From JAFAXD01 sp035472475 (lineage in GTDB: Bacteria; Pseudomonadota; Alphaproteobacteria; Rhizobiales; Xanthobacteraceae): DNA of 32,013 nucleotides. Positions 8,508 through 16,287 of this stretch are shown piece by piece. The first letter of the stretch is position 1. Every line of letters begins with the position of its first letter. The stretch covers positions 1-32,013 of the forward strand of contig DATIPA010000053.1 of NCBI GenBank assembly GCA_035472475.1. Reading direction: 5' to 3'. Both the position numbers and the translations under genes were made by a program. The notes below the pieces were generated by a model. That model saw only the letters and a program-made list of their open reading frames with translations, had not been told where the DNA came from and ran no database searches.

Positions 8508-9139
8508 GCCGTGAAACGGTTTCCACGAGCGGCACTAGTCGTCCGTGAAGTATCTGCAAGCCACTAATCGGAACGGCCGATTGGGCGTTTCGAAGTAATC
8601 GGAATCGCCAGTTTTCGGGATTGTTAGCGCGTTTACTTGCAAATTCGGTTTGGGGATTGAACGAAGCCGCTGTCGCGGCATTGAGGCGTGTTGCAGGGCC
8701 GGGAGTGCCACGGCATCGTTGTGGTCGGCCGGCTCGGTTGGAATGCATTGACCGGTATAATTCAGATAAACGGTGCTAGTGACCCAAACGATCTCGGACC
8801 AACATCCAAGGGACGACATGGCGACTGTCCGCATTCCAGTTGCACTGGTTTGGCCTCTCCGGCTCGAAGGTCGTTGTCAGGCTCCTAACGTAGAGGTTGT
8901 CGCAGGTGATCTTTGTGCCACACCTAAGCTATTGAAATCACATATGGAGAAAAACCTACTTTCCCCAATTAGCAACATCCGTGCCGTAACGTCCAAGTTG
9001 TGCGCGCGTGCGAGGTTGGCGATCGCCAAAGAGCATCGCCTTTGAAATTTTTCCCGTGGTTCAGCGCCGTGGCAGCGGCTCGTTCAATCCGGCTTCTATG
9101 AGGTCGCGCTCACCTCAGCGCCCGAAAAACTCTGTCCAT
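8508..9139. other. Gene-free stretch between two gene relics
   Basis: No frame here has recognisable domains or a supported start. Base composition is somewhat richer in A+T than the flanking coding DNA. It sits between the dehydratase stub and the transposase stub and is best read as decayed, island-type sequence. Confidence 0.5.
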
Positions 9140-9334
9140 TTAACTCGCGGTCACCAGCGAATCAGAACATGATCCTGGAATGATTGCAGTTGGCCTCCTG
9201 TTCGTCCGCGTCCTGTGCGACTGCTGCAGGATGTTGAGCTGATGGCGCAGAACAAGGATCTCCGCCTCAAGCCGTGCCCTCGACCGGAATAGCCTGGTCA
9301 GCGCATATGCCAGCATCATGAGAAAATCGATCAT
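9140..9334 (-). pseudogene. Truncated transposase/integrase N-terminus
   Basis: The 64-codon frame starts MIDFLMMLAYALTRLFRSRA and continues RLEAEILVLRHQLNILQQ. This is the characteristic N-terminus of an integrase-core (DDE) transposase group widespread in Bradyrhizobium, where the consensus is SRAxLExEVLxLRHQLNVL. After NILQQ the similarity stops and no DDE catalytic residues follow; the intact protein would be about 350 residues. It is a relic of a mobile element. Confidence 0.65.
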
Positions 9335-9420
9335 CGGGCACGAGCATCACCCGATTCGCTGTCTGCTCGCCAGCGCATGGGGCTTCCGGTAGGGACAGGC
9401 GGTAGGAACAGTATCATCGA

Positions 9421-10245
9421 TTACGGTCTGCCTTGGGCCGGCCTCGCAATGCCCCCACCATCCGCTTCCCGTGCTTGCGAAAGCAGCACCGCGTAGTCAG
9501 CGGGTTTGACCGACACGAAGCGCGTGATCACCAGCACGTCGAACGTCGCCGCCAGCTCAGTCTGGATTGCGCCGGACATCAGGGCGCCGCGCAGGCGCTG
9601 GACGATGTCGTCCGCAACCGCTGGTGAGGCAACCAGCGGCGGAATCAGGGTCAGCGCCGTTGACTCCACCGTTCGAAGCCTGGAGGCCGTCTCTGGCTCG
9701 TGGCGCTTGAGCAGATCATGCACGTAGGAGTCCAGCGGACCTACATCAATTTTCCCTTCGATAACGTGCTCGATCACGCGCCTCGGCGTAATGAGTGGAC
9801 CAACCCATTGGGCGAATAACGGCTCTTCTTGTTCCCGGCGATGGCGCAACAGATGATAACGAACCGCGTTGTAGCCGGATTGCGAGTGCCCGACTGTCCA
9901 GCCGATGCGTCCGCCGAAAGTGTCGCTCAGGCGTGCGAAGGGGCGATCGGCGCGCACGATGAAATCGGTGCAATATTGCGGCAATCCGCCGTAACGCGGC
10001 GGCGAAGGAATAGGTGCCGCGATGACGCTAGGTTTCCGGGCAGCAGAAGCAAAGGGAAACCCGCACATGAAGGTTGCGCCTAGATCCTCGCGCGCCCAAA
10101 GCGTTTCGAGCGGCGCTGGTGCGGCATGGTCGATATATTCGAGGGGAACACTTGATGTCCTCGCCACCCAGTCAAACAACGTCCGCCAGGCCTCGCGTAC
10201 TCCTGGCGTGACCGCATACATCCGTGCGTTGGCGACGAGGGTCAT
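9421..10245 (-). CDS. PhnD/NMT1-like substrate-binding protein without signal peptide
   Basis: The 274-residue protein begins ANARMYAVTPGVREAWRTLF and contains LETLWAREDLGATFMCGFPF (about 48-67) and GGRIGWTVGHSQSGYNAVRY. This is the pattern of the PhnD/TauA-type periplasmic-binding fold used by phosphonate and related ABC transporters. No signal peptide or lipobox is visible, so the protein may be cytoplasmic and act as a ligand sensor or enzyme-like homologue. It is the last gene of a three-gene operon, starts 3 nt after the stop of the ornithine-cyclodeaminase-family gene and lacks a clear Shine-Dalgarno, so translation is probably coupled. No cognate permease or ATPase lies next to it. Ligand unknown. 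Confidence 0.72.
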   Translation of the reverse strand: MTLVANARMYAVTPGVREAWRTLFDWVARTSSVPLEYIDHAAPAPLETLWAREDLGATFMCGFPFASAARKPSVIAAPIPSPPRYGGLPQYCTDFIVRADRPFARLSDTFGGRIGWTVGHSQSGYNAVRYHLLRHRREQEEPLFAQWVGPLITPRRVIEHVIEGKIDVGPLDSYVHDLLKRHEPETASRLRTVESTALTLIPPLVASPAVADDIVQRLRGALMSGAIQTELAATFDVLVITRFVSVKPADYAVLLSQAREADGGGIARPAQGRP

Positions 10246-10248
10246 TGT

Positions 10249-11253
10249 TCAGGCGTAGCGAAGTCTATGTCCGATGCCCAGCCGAGCCGCCTTCTCCAAC
10301 ATGGCATGACCGAGAGCGATGTCAGAAAGCGATAAGCCGCGATGCCAGAAGAGAATTGTCTCGTCGTCACGTTGTCGACCTGGTTTGCGGCCTGCGACGA
10401 TCTCGCCCATTTCCGCGTACAGCGTTGCCTCCGATAACTTGCCGGCCTCAACATGTGCGCGCAGCGATCCGAATGGTCCGCTCTTGCACTGGGCCCAATC
10501 ATCGACGACCATTTTGGACATTATGTCGGTGAGCGAGAGCTCAACGGCGCTCATGGTGCCGTAGGGAACGACGAAGGCGCCCTTCTTGATCCATTCAGTC
10601 TTCAGCATTGCTGCGGGCTCGGACAGGCGCGAGGCCTCCACCACGATGTCGGCGCCCTCCACGCAGGCGTGCCAGCCTGGCGTTGCCTTCACGGGCTTGC
10701 CCAGGTCCTTGGAGAGGCGCGCGGCGAATGCGTTGCGGCTTTCCGGCCGACGCGAATGAACGCGGATCTCCTCGAAGTTGAACAGACGATCGAGCAGGCG
10801 CACGTTCCAGTAGGCCGTGCCGCGGGCGCCAACATGGCCTAGCACGCGCGAATTCTTGCGCGCTAGGTATTTTGCGCCGATCGCGGTTACTGCGCCAGTG
10901 CGCATGTCGGTCAGGTGACTGCCGTCAATGATCGCCTTGGGCACGCCGTTGCGCGGGTCCATCAGCAGCAGGAGCCCGACTTCGGACGGAAGGCCTTCCT
11001 TGTAGTTGTCGACGTAGTCGCTGATCACCTTGACGCCGGCGAGGTTGATCGGCGCGCGGAACGAACCGCGCAGCACGTTGAAATGTCCCGGCACCGTGGC
11101 ATCCGGGACCAGATGCACGCGCGGCTCGATGACCGTCTCGCGCCGACCCTGCGCCGCTAGCCCGGCCTCGACGGCTGCCAGAATTTCGTCGTCGGTGAGC
11201 GCAAGCGCTTCGACATCGAGTGCGTTCAGGTAGTGCAAATAGATCGGCGACAT
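10249..11253 (-). CDS. Ornithine cyclodeaminase/mu-crystallin family protein
   Basis: The 334-residue protein has the family's features in order: the N-terminal helix with LTDDEILAAVEAGLAA, the FNVLRGSF strand, KVISDYVDNYKEGLPS (substrate-facing loop), PKAIIDGSHLTDMRTGAVTA and a Rossmann domain with GHVGARGTAYWNV as nucleotide-binding loop, followed by IRVHSRRPESR. Members use NAD(P)H either to deaminate ornithine to proline or to reduce cyclic ketimines and related imino acids. The substrate cannot be fixed; similarity to the family is clear but not to a named member. It lies 9 nt downstream of a Bug receptor gene and immediately upstream of a PhnD-like gene, so it may process the compound those proteins bind. 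Confidence 0.85.
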   Translation of the reverse strand: MSPIYLHYLNALDVEALALTDDEILAAVEAGLAAQGRRETVIEPRVHLVPDATVPGHFNVLRGSFRAPINLAGVKVISDYVDNYKEGLPSEVGLLLLMDPRNGVPKAIIDGSHLTDMRTGAVTAIGAKYLARKNSRVLGHVGARGTAYWNVRLLDRLFNFEEIRVHSRRPESRNAFAARLSKDLGKPVKATPGWHACVEGADIVVEASRLSEPAAMLKTEWIKKGAFVVPYGTMSAVELSLTDIMSKMVVDDWAQCKSGPFGSLRAHVEAGKLSEATLYAEMGEIVAGRKPGRQRDDETILFWHRGLSLSDIALGHAMLEKAARLGIGHRLRYA

Positions 11254-11262
11254 TGAACGAGC

Positions 11263-12258
11263 TTAAGGCGCGATCTTGATATTGGCGTCACGGATCAATT
11301 TCGCCCAGCGTGCCGTATCGACCGCGATCACGGCGGCAAGCTCGGCCGGCGTGTTCCCGACCGGCTTTGCTCCTTGCGCCTCGAGCCCAGCCTTCGCTTC
11401 GGGCGCATTGATCGCCTCCACAGCGCCGTCGTGAAGCTTGGCCACGATCGCCTGCGGTGTGCCGGCTGGAGCCATCAGGGCGTACCAGGACACGGCTTCG
11501 AACCCGGGCATATCGCCGGCCTCTGCAATCGTCGGCACATCGGGCAGCGCGGCGCTGCGCACCCTGCTGGCAACACCGAGCGCGCGCAATTCGCCGCTAG
11601 CAATCAACGGTTTGGCTGTCGAAAGCTGAGAGAACATCATCGTGACCTCACCGCGCAACACGTCGGTCAAGGCAGGCGTGACGCCGCGATAGGTGACATG
11701 CGTCATCGTGAAGCCCGCGCTCCGCGCAAGCAGCTCGGCGGCGAGGTGCGCGATGCTGCCAGCGCCGGGGGTCGCATAGGTGAGGTTCGCGCCTTTCGAC
11801 CGGCCGAGCGCAATCAGGTCCTTCAGCGATTTGATCGACGACTTCGTGCTGATAACGAGCACGTTCTCGACATTCGCGATCTGCGTGATAGGCGCGAATT
11901 GCCCAAGTTCGTAGGGCAGATCGGTGAACAGTGACGGATTCACCGCGGCGTTACCCACCGGCACTAGCGCGAGCGTGTACCCATCCGGAGGGGACTTGGC
12001 CACTGCGGCCATGGCAATATTGCCGTTGGCCCCGGTCCGGTTCTCAACCAGCACTGCCTGGCCCCACTTCTGCGTCAGGCGGTCGCTGATGATGCGCGCC
12101 AACGTATCCGGCGCGCCGCCGGCGGCGAAGCCGACGATGATGCGGATTTGCTTTGAAGGATAATTGGTCTCGTCCAACGCGGAGACCGCAGACGCGGTCG
12201 GTATCAGAAGCAGGGCTGTTGTCAGCAATCTTAAAGCGATCGTCACTGCTTCACGCAT
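11263..12258 (-). CDS. Bug-family (tripartite tricarboxylate transporter) substrate receptor
   Basis: The 331-residue protein has a Sec signal peptide (hydrophobic stretch IALRLLTTALLLIPTASAVS, cleavage near ALDE) and then YPSKQIRIIVGFAAGGAPDT, the beta-strand-loop signature of TctC/Bug receptors. VENRTGANGNIAMAAVAKSP and the typical C-terminal AKLIRDANIK follow. Bug proteins bind carboxylates and aromatic or heterocyclic acids in the periplasm. The TctA/TctB membrane partners are not in the window, so this is an orphan receptor that may dock with a remote transporter or act as a sensor. It is the first gene of the minus-strand operon. An alternative GTG start lies one codon upstream. Confidence 0.88.
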   Translation of the reverse strand: MREAVTIALRLLTTALLLIPTASAVSALDETNYPSKQIRIIVGFAAGGAPDTLARIISDRLTQKWGQAVLVENRTGANGNIAMAAVAKSPPDGYTLALVPVGNAAVNPSLFTDLPYELGQFAPITQIANVENVLVISTKSSIKSLKDLIALGRSKGANLTYATPGAGSIAHLAAELLARSAGFTMTHVTYRGVTPALTDVLRGEVTMMFSQLSTAKPLIASGELRALGVASRVRSAALPDVPTIAEAGDMPGFEAVSWYALMAPAGTPQAIVAKLHDGAVEAINAPEAKAGLEAQGAKPVGNTPAELAAVIAVDTARWAKLIRDANIKIAP

Positions 12259-12536
12259 CACATCCGCCGATGACCAGGGCCTTATTGGGAGGTTGACTCA
12301 CGGGCTTGGTCGATTCAACCCCTCGCTGCCAAGCAGGACGGCAGGGCACGATGCAAGCTCACTACGTCATTGCTTGATTTGATTTTTCCTATCGGCAATT
12401 TCGCTCGACCCGGGTTCGATTTGCGGGCCGTGCTCGTCTAACGTTCCACAGTGCGATTGCGGTGCGTTGGTCCGGGCCTCGATGGCGCTAAAAGGCGCTG
12501 ATGGTTGAGAGGTGCCGAAGCGTCGAAAAGAAGCTC
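12259..12536. promoter_or_regulatory. Divergent intergenic region between the Bug operon and the hydantoinase operon
   Basis: These 278 bp separate two diverging operons and must hold both promoters. An A+T-rich patch lies at about 12370-12396 and a near-palindrome centred on CCCGGG at 12405-12419 (TCGACCCGGGTTCGA). I could not identify convincing -35/-10 boxes. A shared regulator for both operons is plausible from the geometry only. Confidence 0.45.
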
Positions 12537-13892
12537 ATGGCAGACCAAGTCTTCCTCGGCACGGTTGTCCTTCCAGATCGAATTATCGACGGCGGTTACG
12601 TTCTCGTCGGCGACGGGCTGGTGCATGCCGTCGGGTCGGGGGCGGCACCGTCGGGCGAGCGCCATGGCGGCAACGGATTTCTTGTTCTTCCTGGCGCGAT
12701 TGACGCTCAGGTGCACAGTCGCAGTCAGAAGGGCCAGGAAGACTTTGTATGGTCGACTCGCAGCGCCGCCGCCGGCGGCGTGACGACGATTGTCGATATG
12801 CCCTATGACGACGGCTGTCTGATCGCCACGGCTGAGCGCTTCGGCAGCAAAGTGTCCGAGGCGAGCGTGCAGTCGCGCGTTGATTTTGCCCTCTACGCCA
12901 CGGTCGATCCTCAGGAGGGAGCGACGCGCATCGGGGAGCTGGTCGACGCGGGAGCGGCCGCCTTCAAGTTCTCGACCTTCGGCACCCATCCGCAACGTTT
13001 TCCGCGCATCCCGCCGCAGACGCTCCACGCCTGCTTCTCCGCGATCGGAGCACGCGGGCTGTTCGCTGGCATCCACAACGAGAACGACGAAATGGTGCGT
13101 GCCTTTACGGCCGAGATCCAGGCACGCGGCATTACGGATTACCGCGCGCATGGCCTGTCGCGTCCGCCCATTACCGAATTGCTGGCCACCGCCGAGGTTT
13201 ACGAATTGGGCGCCAATACCGGGTGTCCGGTGCATATCGTGCACTGCTCGATCGGGCGGGGATATGAACTCGCCGCCGCCTATCGCGCGCAAGGGCACGC
13301 CGCGACCATTGAGGCCTGTATTCATTATCTTACGCTCGACGAAGAGAATGACGTGCGCCGCCTGGTTGGCAAGGCCAAGATCAATCCGCCGCTGAGGTCG
13401 CGGCGCGAGGTCGAAGCATTGTGGCATCACCTTGCCGCTGGCAACGTCACCGTCGTTTCGACCGATCACGTGAGCTGGTCGGAGGACCGCAAGTCCGATC
13501 CAAATATGCTCACGAACGCCTCGGGCGTACCAGGGCTCGAGGTGCTCTATGCCCTGCTGATCAAGGGGCTCAGCGAACGCAATCTACCGCTGACTCACGC
13601 CGCGCGGCTGCTGGCCCACAACCCCGCCGCGCTGTTTCGTATTGCCCACGTGAAAGGTGCGCTTGCCGTCGGCCGCGACGCCGACGTTGTGCTGATGCGG
13701 CGCGATTCCTATCGGTATCGCGCCGCCGACAGCGGCAACAATTTCGTATCCTGGAGCCCGTATGACAATATCGAACTGCCGTTCCGGCCGGTTGCCACTT
13801 TCCTGCGGGGGGCGTGTGTGGCCGCGGACGGCCGCGTGATCGCCGAACCGGGCCACGGGCGCTTCGTCCGGCCGCGCCTGCCGGCGCATTGA
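12537..13892 (+). CDS. Cyclic amidohydrolase (hydantoinase/allantoinase/dihydroorotase-like)
   Basis: The 451-residue protein belongs to the metal-dependent cyclic amidohydrolases that open hydantoin-type rings. Metal-site residues visible: His60 (DAQVHSR), Lys144 (AAAFKFSTF, the carboxylated lysine position), His180 (GIHNEND), His236 (VHIVHCS) and Asp310 (STDHVSW). The first His of the usual HxH is Gln58 (QVH). SAAAGGVTTIVDMPYDD matches the family. The ATG at 12537 fits family starts; an ATG at 12501 would add 12 residues. The gene opens a four-gene operon and ends overlapping or touching the carbamoylase gene. That pairing is the classical hydantoinase-carbamoylase arrangement, and with the DUF917 and urocanase-like genes it suggests hydantoin-5-propionate or a close analogue as substrate. 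The substrate is inferred from context only. Confidence 0.85.
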   Translation: MADQVFLGTVVLPDRIIDGGYVLVGDGLVHAVGSGAAPSGERHGGNGFLVLPGAIDAQVHSRSQKGQEDFVWSTRSAAAGGVTTIVDMPYDDGCLIATAERFGSKVSEASVQSRVDFALYATVDPQEGATRIGELVDAGAAAFKFSTFGTHPQRFPRIPPQTLHACFSAIGARGLFAGIHNENDEMVRAFTAEIQARGITDYRAHGLSRPPITELLATAEVYELGANTGCPVHIVHCSIGRGYELAAAYRAQGHAATIEACIHYLTLDEENDVRRLVGKAKINPPLRSRREVEALWHHLAAGNVTVVSTDHVSWSEDRKSDPNMLTNASGVPGLEVLYALLIKGLSERNLPLTHAARLLAHNPAALFRIAHVKGALAVGRDADVVLMRRDSYRYRAADSGNNFVSWSPYDNIELPFRPVATFLRGACVAADGRVIAEPGHGRFVRPRLPAH

Positions 13893-13906
13893 ATGCGGAG
13901 CCGAAC

Positions 13907-15175
13907 TTGGCTTCGACCAACCTGCCGCTCGATGCCGATCGCCTCTGGGGCGACGTGATGGCGCTCGCCGAGATCACCGACCCGGAGCGTCCCTACACCC
14001 GCCGGTCCTTCAGCCCCCTGTTTCTCGAGGGCCGGACCTGGCTCGCCAAGCGGTTTGTGGACGCGGGCCTCGCCGTGCGCATCGACACCGCTGGCAATCT
14101 GATCGGGCGGCTCGAGGGCGCAGACCCGTCGCTCGGCGTGATCGCGGTCGGGTCGCACAGCGATACCGTGCCGTCGGGCGGGCGTTTCGACGGGATTGCG
14201 GGCCTCGCGACGGGCCTCGAGATCGTGCGGTCGTTCCGTGATGCCGGCGTGCGACTCGGTCACGCGATCGAGATCATCGACTTCCTCGCGGAAGAGCCGA
14301 GCGAATACGGCCTCTCCTGCGTCGGCAGCCGCGGCATGGCGGGCGCGCTCGACGCCGGGATGCTCGAGCTGACCGAACCGGGGGGCGAGAAGCTTTGCGA
14401 AGCGCTGCGCCGTGTCGGCGCCGACCCCGATCGCTTCGCGGCGGCACGGCGCCACGACATTAAGGCGTTTCTAGAGTTGCATATCGAGCAGGGCATCGTG
14501 CTGGAGTCGCAATCGCTCGACGTCGGTGTCGTCACTTCGATTGTCGGCATCCGCCGCATCGAAATCGTGTTTGAGGGTGCGGCCGATCACGCCGGCACCA
14601 CGCCGATGAGGTTGCGGCACGACGCGCTGGTCGCCGCGGCTAACACGGTCGTCGCGGTGCGTCGCATTGCCGAACAATTAGCCGTCGAGGGGCCGGATTA
14701 TTTCGTTGCCACCGTCGGCATTCTCTCGGTTGAGCCGGGAGCCTCGAATGTTGTACCGGGGCGCTGCCGACTGGTGATCGATGTGCGGACCACCAATTCG
14801 GCGCTGACCTGGCGCTTCGTCGAGGCGCTGGAGCGCGAGAGCGCGGCGTGCGCGGCGGCCGCGCGCGTCGAACGCACGCCGCTAGCAACGCTGTCCGACG
14901 GACCGCCGGTTGCTTGCGATCCCATGTTACGCGAGGTGTTGCGGCGCGGGGCACGGGAGCTTGGCCTTGGCGAGACCGATCTGGCCAGCGGTGCAGGACA
15001 CGATGCTGCCTTCATGAGCCGCATCTGCCCGTCGGCCATGATTTTCGTGCCGTGTCGCAATGGCAAAAGTCACGCGCCGGAGGAATGGGCAGATCGGGAA
15101 GCGATTGCACGCGGCGCCGCGGTCGTGCTGCAAGCGGTCAAGACACTGGATCGGTCCTTGCCACGTAAGCCATAG
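13907..15175 (+). CDS. M20-family N-carbamoyl-amino-acid hydrolase (allantoate/beta-ureidopropionase type)
   Basis: The 422-residue binuclear metallohydrolase has all five expected metal ligands: His84 and Asp95 in GSHSDTVPSGGRFDG, Glu130 in AEEPSEYG, His192 in ELHIEQG and His389 in GKSHAPEEW. The dimerisation lid domain (ADHAGTTPMRLRHDAL) is intact. The family removes the carbamoyl group from N-carbamoyl amino acids, releasing CO2 and ammonia. I chose the TTG at 13907 because GGAG lies 6 nt upstream; a TTG at 13889 that overlaps the previous stop is the alternative, and no ATG is available in the right region. Following a hydantoinase, it most likely converts N-carbamoyl-L-glutamate or a related ureido acid to the free amino acid (inference). 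The protein is cytoplasmic. Confidence 0.87.
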   Translation: MASTNLPLDADRLWGDVMALAEITDPERPYTRRSFSPLFLEGRTWLAKRFVDAGLAVRIDTAGNLIGRLEGADPSLGVIAVGSHSDTVPSGGRFDGIAGLATGLEIVRSFRDAGVRLGHAIEIIDFLAEEPSEYGLSCVGSRGMAGALDAGMLELTEPGGEKLCEALRRVGADPDRFAAARRHDIKAFLELHIEQGIVLESQSLDVGVVTSIVGIRRIEIVFEGAADHAGTTPMRLRHDALVAAANTVVAVRRIAEQLAVEGPDYFVATVGILSVEPGASNVVPGRCRLVIDVRTTNSALTWRFVEALERESAACAAAARVERTPLATLSDGPPVACDPMLREVLRRGARELGLGETDLASGAGHDAAFMSRICPSAMIFVPCRNGKSHAPEEWADREAIARGAAVVLQAVKTLDRSLPRKP

Positions 15176-15192
15176 GCGAAGAGGAGCGGCTG

Positions 15193-16281
15193 ATGGGGCG
15201 CATTCTAGGATTTCAGGACGTCGAGGCGGCACTCCGGGGCGGCTCGGTGTTCGCGGCCGGCGGTGGCGGATGGGTCGACCATGGCCGGATGTTGGGGACC
15301 ACAGCGGTCACGGTTGGGCAACCGGAGCTGGTGTCGATCGACGAGGTGCCCGATGATGCCTACATCGCAACGGCTGCCGCCATTGGCGCGCCTGCCGGCA
15401 CGACGGAATGGCAGATGCTCGGGGTCGACTACGTCAAGGCCGTCGAGATGATGCAGGAAGCCTTGGGCGCGCCAATCTTCGGCCTGATGATCGGGCAGAA
15501 CGGCATGTCGAGCACGATGAACGCCTGGCTGCCTTCCGCCGTGCTAGGCACCAAGGTTGTCGATGCCGTCGGCGACATCCGCGCTCATCCGACCGGAGAC
15601 ATGGGCTCGATCGGCATGGCGAGCAGCCCGGAGCAGACCATCCAGGTTGCGGTCGGCGGACACCGCGCCAGCCATTCCTACATCGAGCTGGTGGTGCGAG
15701 GCGCGACGGCGAAAATATCGCCGATCCTGCGCAAGGCAGCCGACATGTCGGGCGGCTTCATCGCCAGTTGCCGAAATCCGGTGCGGGCCTCCTATGTCAG
15801 GAAAAATGCGGCGCTTGGCGGGATCTCGAAGGCCCTCGAACTCGGCCGCTCCATCATGGCGGCGGAGCCGCAAGGCGGCCGCGCAGTGATCGACGCGATC
15901 TGCAAGACAACGTCAGGCACGATCCTCGGCACCGGAACGGTGACGCGCAAAGCCGTGACTTACACCCAAGAGGCATTCGATATCGGCACCATCTCAATCC
16001 TCTGCGCGGGGCGCGATCTCATTCTGCACGTCATGAACGAATACATGGCGGTTGCGGACGGCGACGGCACGCGGCTCGCCACCTTCCCTGATGTGATCAC
16101 GACGCTCGGCGCCGATGGCCGCCCGGTCAGCGTCGGCCATATTAAAGAGGGCGTGGAGCTTTCGGTGTTCCACGTCGACAAGTCGCATTTGCCGCTGAGT
16201 TCGTCTGTAAAAGACCCGGCCGTCTATCCCGTCGTCGAAGCGGCGCTTGGCATTGCGATCACGCCCTATGCACTTGGTTGA
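15193..16281 (+). CDS. DUF917 family protein, copy 1
   Basis: The 362-residue protein has the DUF917 layout: an N-terminal glycine-rich loop (FAAGGGGWVDHGRMLG, about 21-36), IGAPAGTTEWQML, a central DIRAHPTGDMGSIGMAS block and a C-terminal domain with LHVMNEYMAV and ATFPDVITTL. The start is supported by GAGGAG 6 nt upstream. DUF917 is largely uncharacterised; from memory, the desulfhydrase that removes sulfur from the thioxo-imidazolidinone propionate in Burkholderia ergothioneine catabolism was assigned to this family. The position between a hydantoinase-carbamoylase pair and a urocanase paralogue fits such a role exactly: it would turn a 2-thio (or other 2-substituted) ring into a hydantoin. 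Copy 2 is at 25851-26918; both share the R(A/G)HPT..MG..G(M/L)AS block. Confidence 0.82.
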   Translation: MGRILGFQDVEAALRGGSVFAAGGGGWVDHGRMLGTTAVTVGQPELVSIDEVPDDAYIATAAAIGAPAGTTEWQMLGVDYVKAVEMMQEALGAPIFGLMIGQNGMSSTMNAWLPSAVLGTKVVDAVGDIRAHPTGDMGSIGMASSPEQTIQVAVGGHRASHSYIELVVRGATAKISPILRKAADMSGGFIASCRNPVRASYVRKNAALGGISKALELGRSIMAAEPQGGRAVIDAICKTTSGTILGTGTVTRKAVTYTQEAFDIGTISILCAGRDLILHVMNEYMAVADGDGTRLATFPDVITTLGADGRPVSVGHIKEGVELSVFHVDKSHLPLSSSVKDPAVYPVVEAALGIAITPYALG

Positions 16282-16287
16282 CCTCTC

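Noticed and set aside
8748..8761. TTGACC and TATAAT promoter boxes
   Set aside because: They are separated by only 2 bp, not about 17, and no gene follows.
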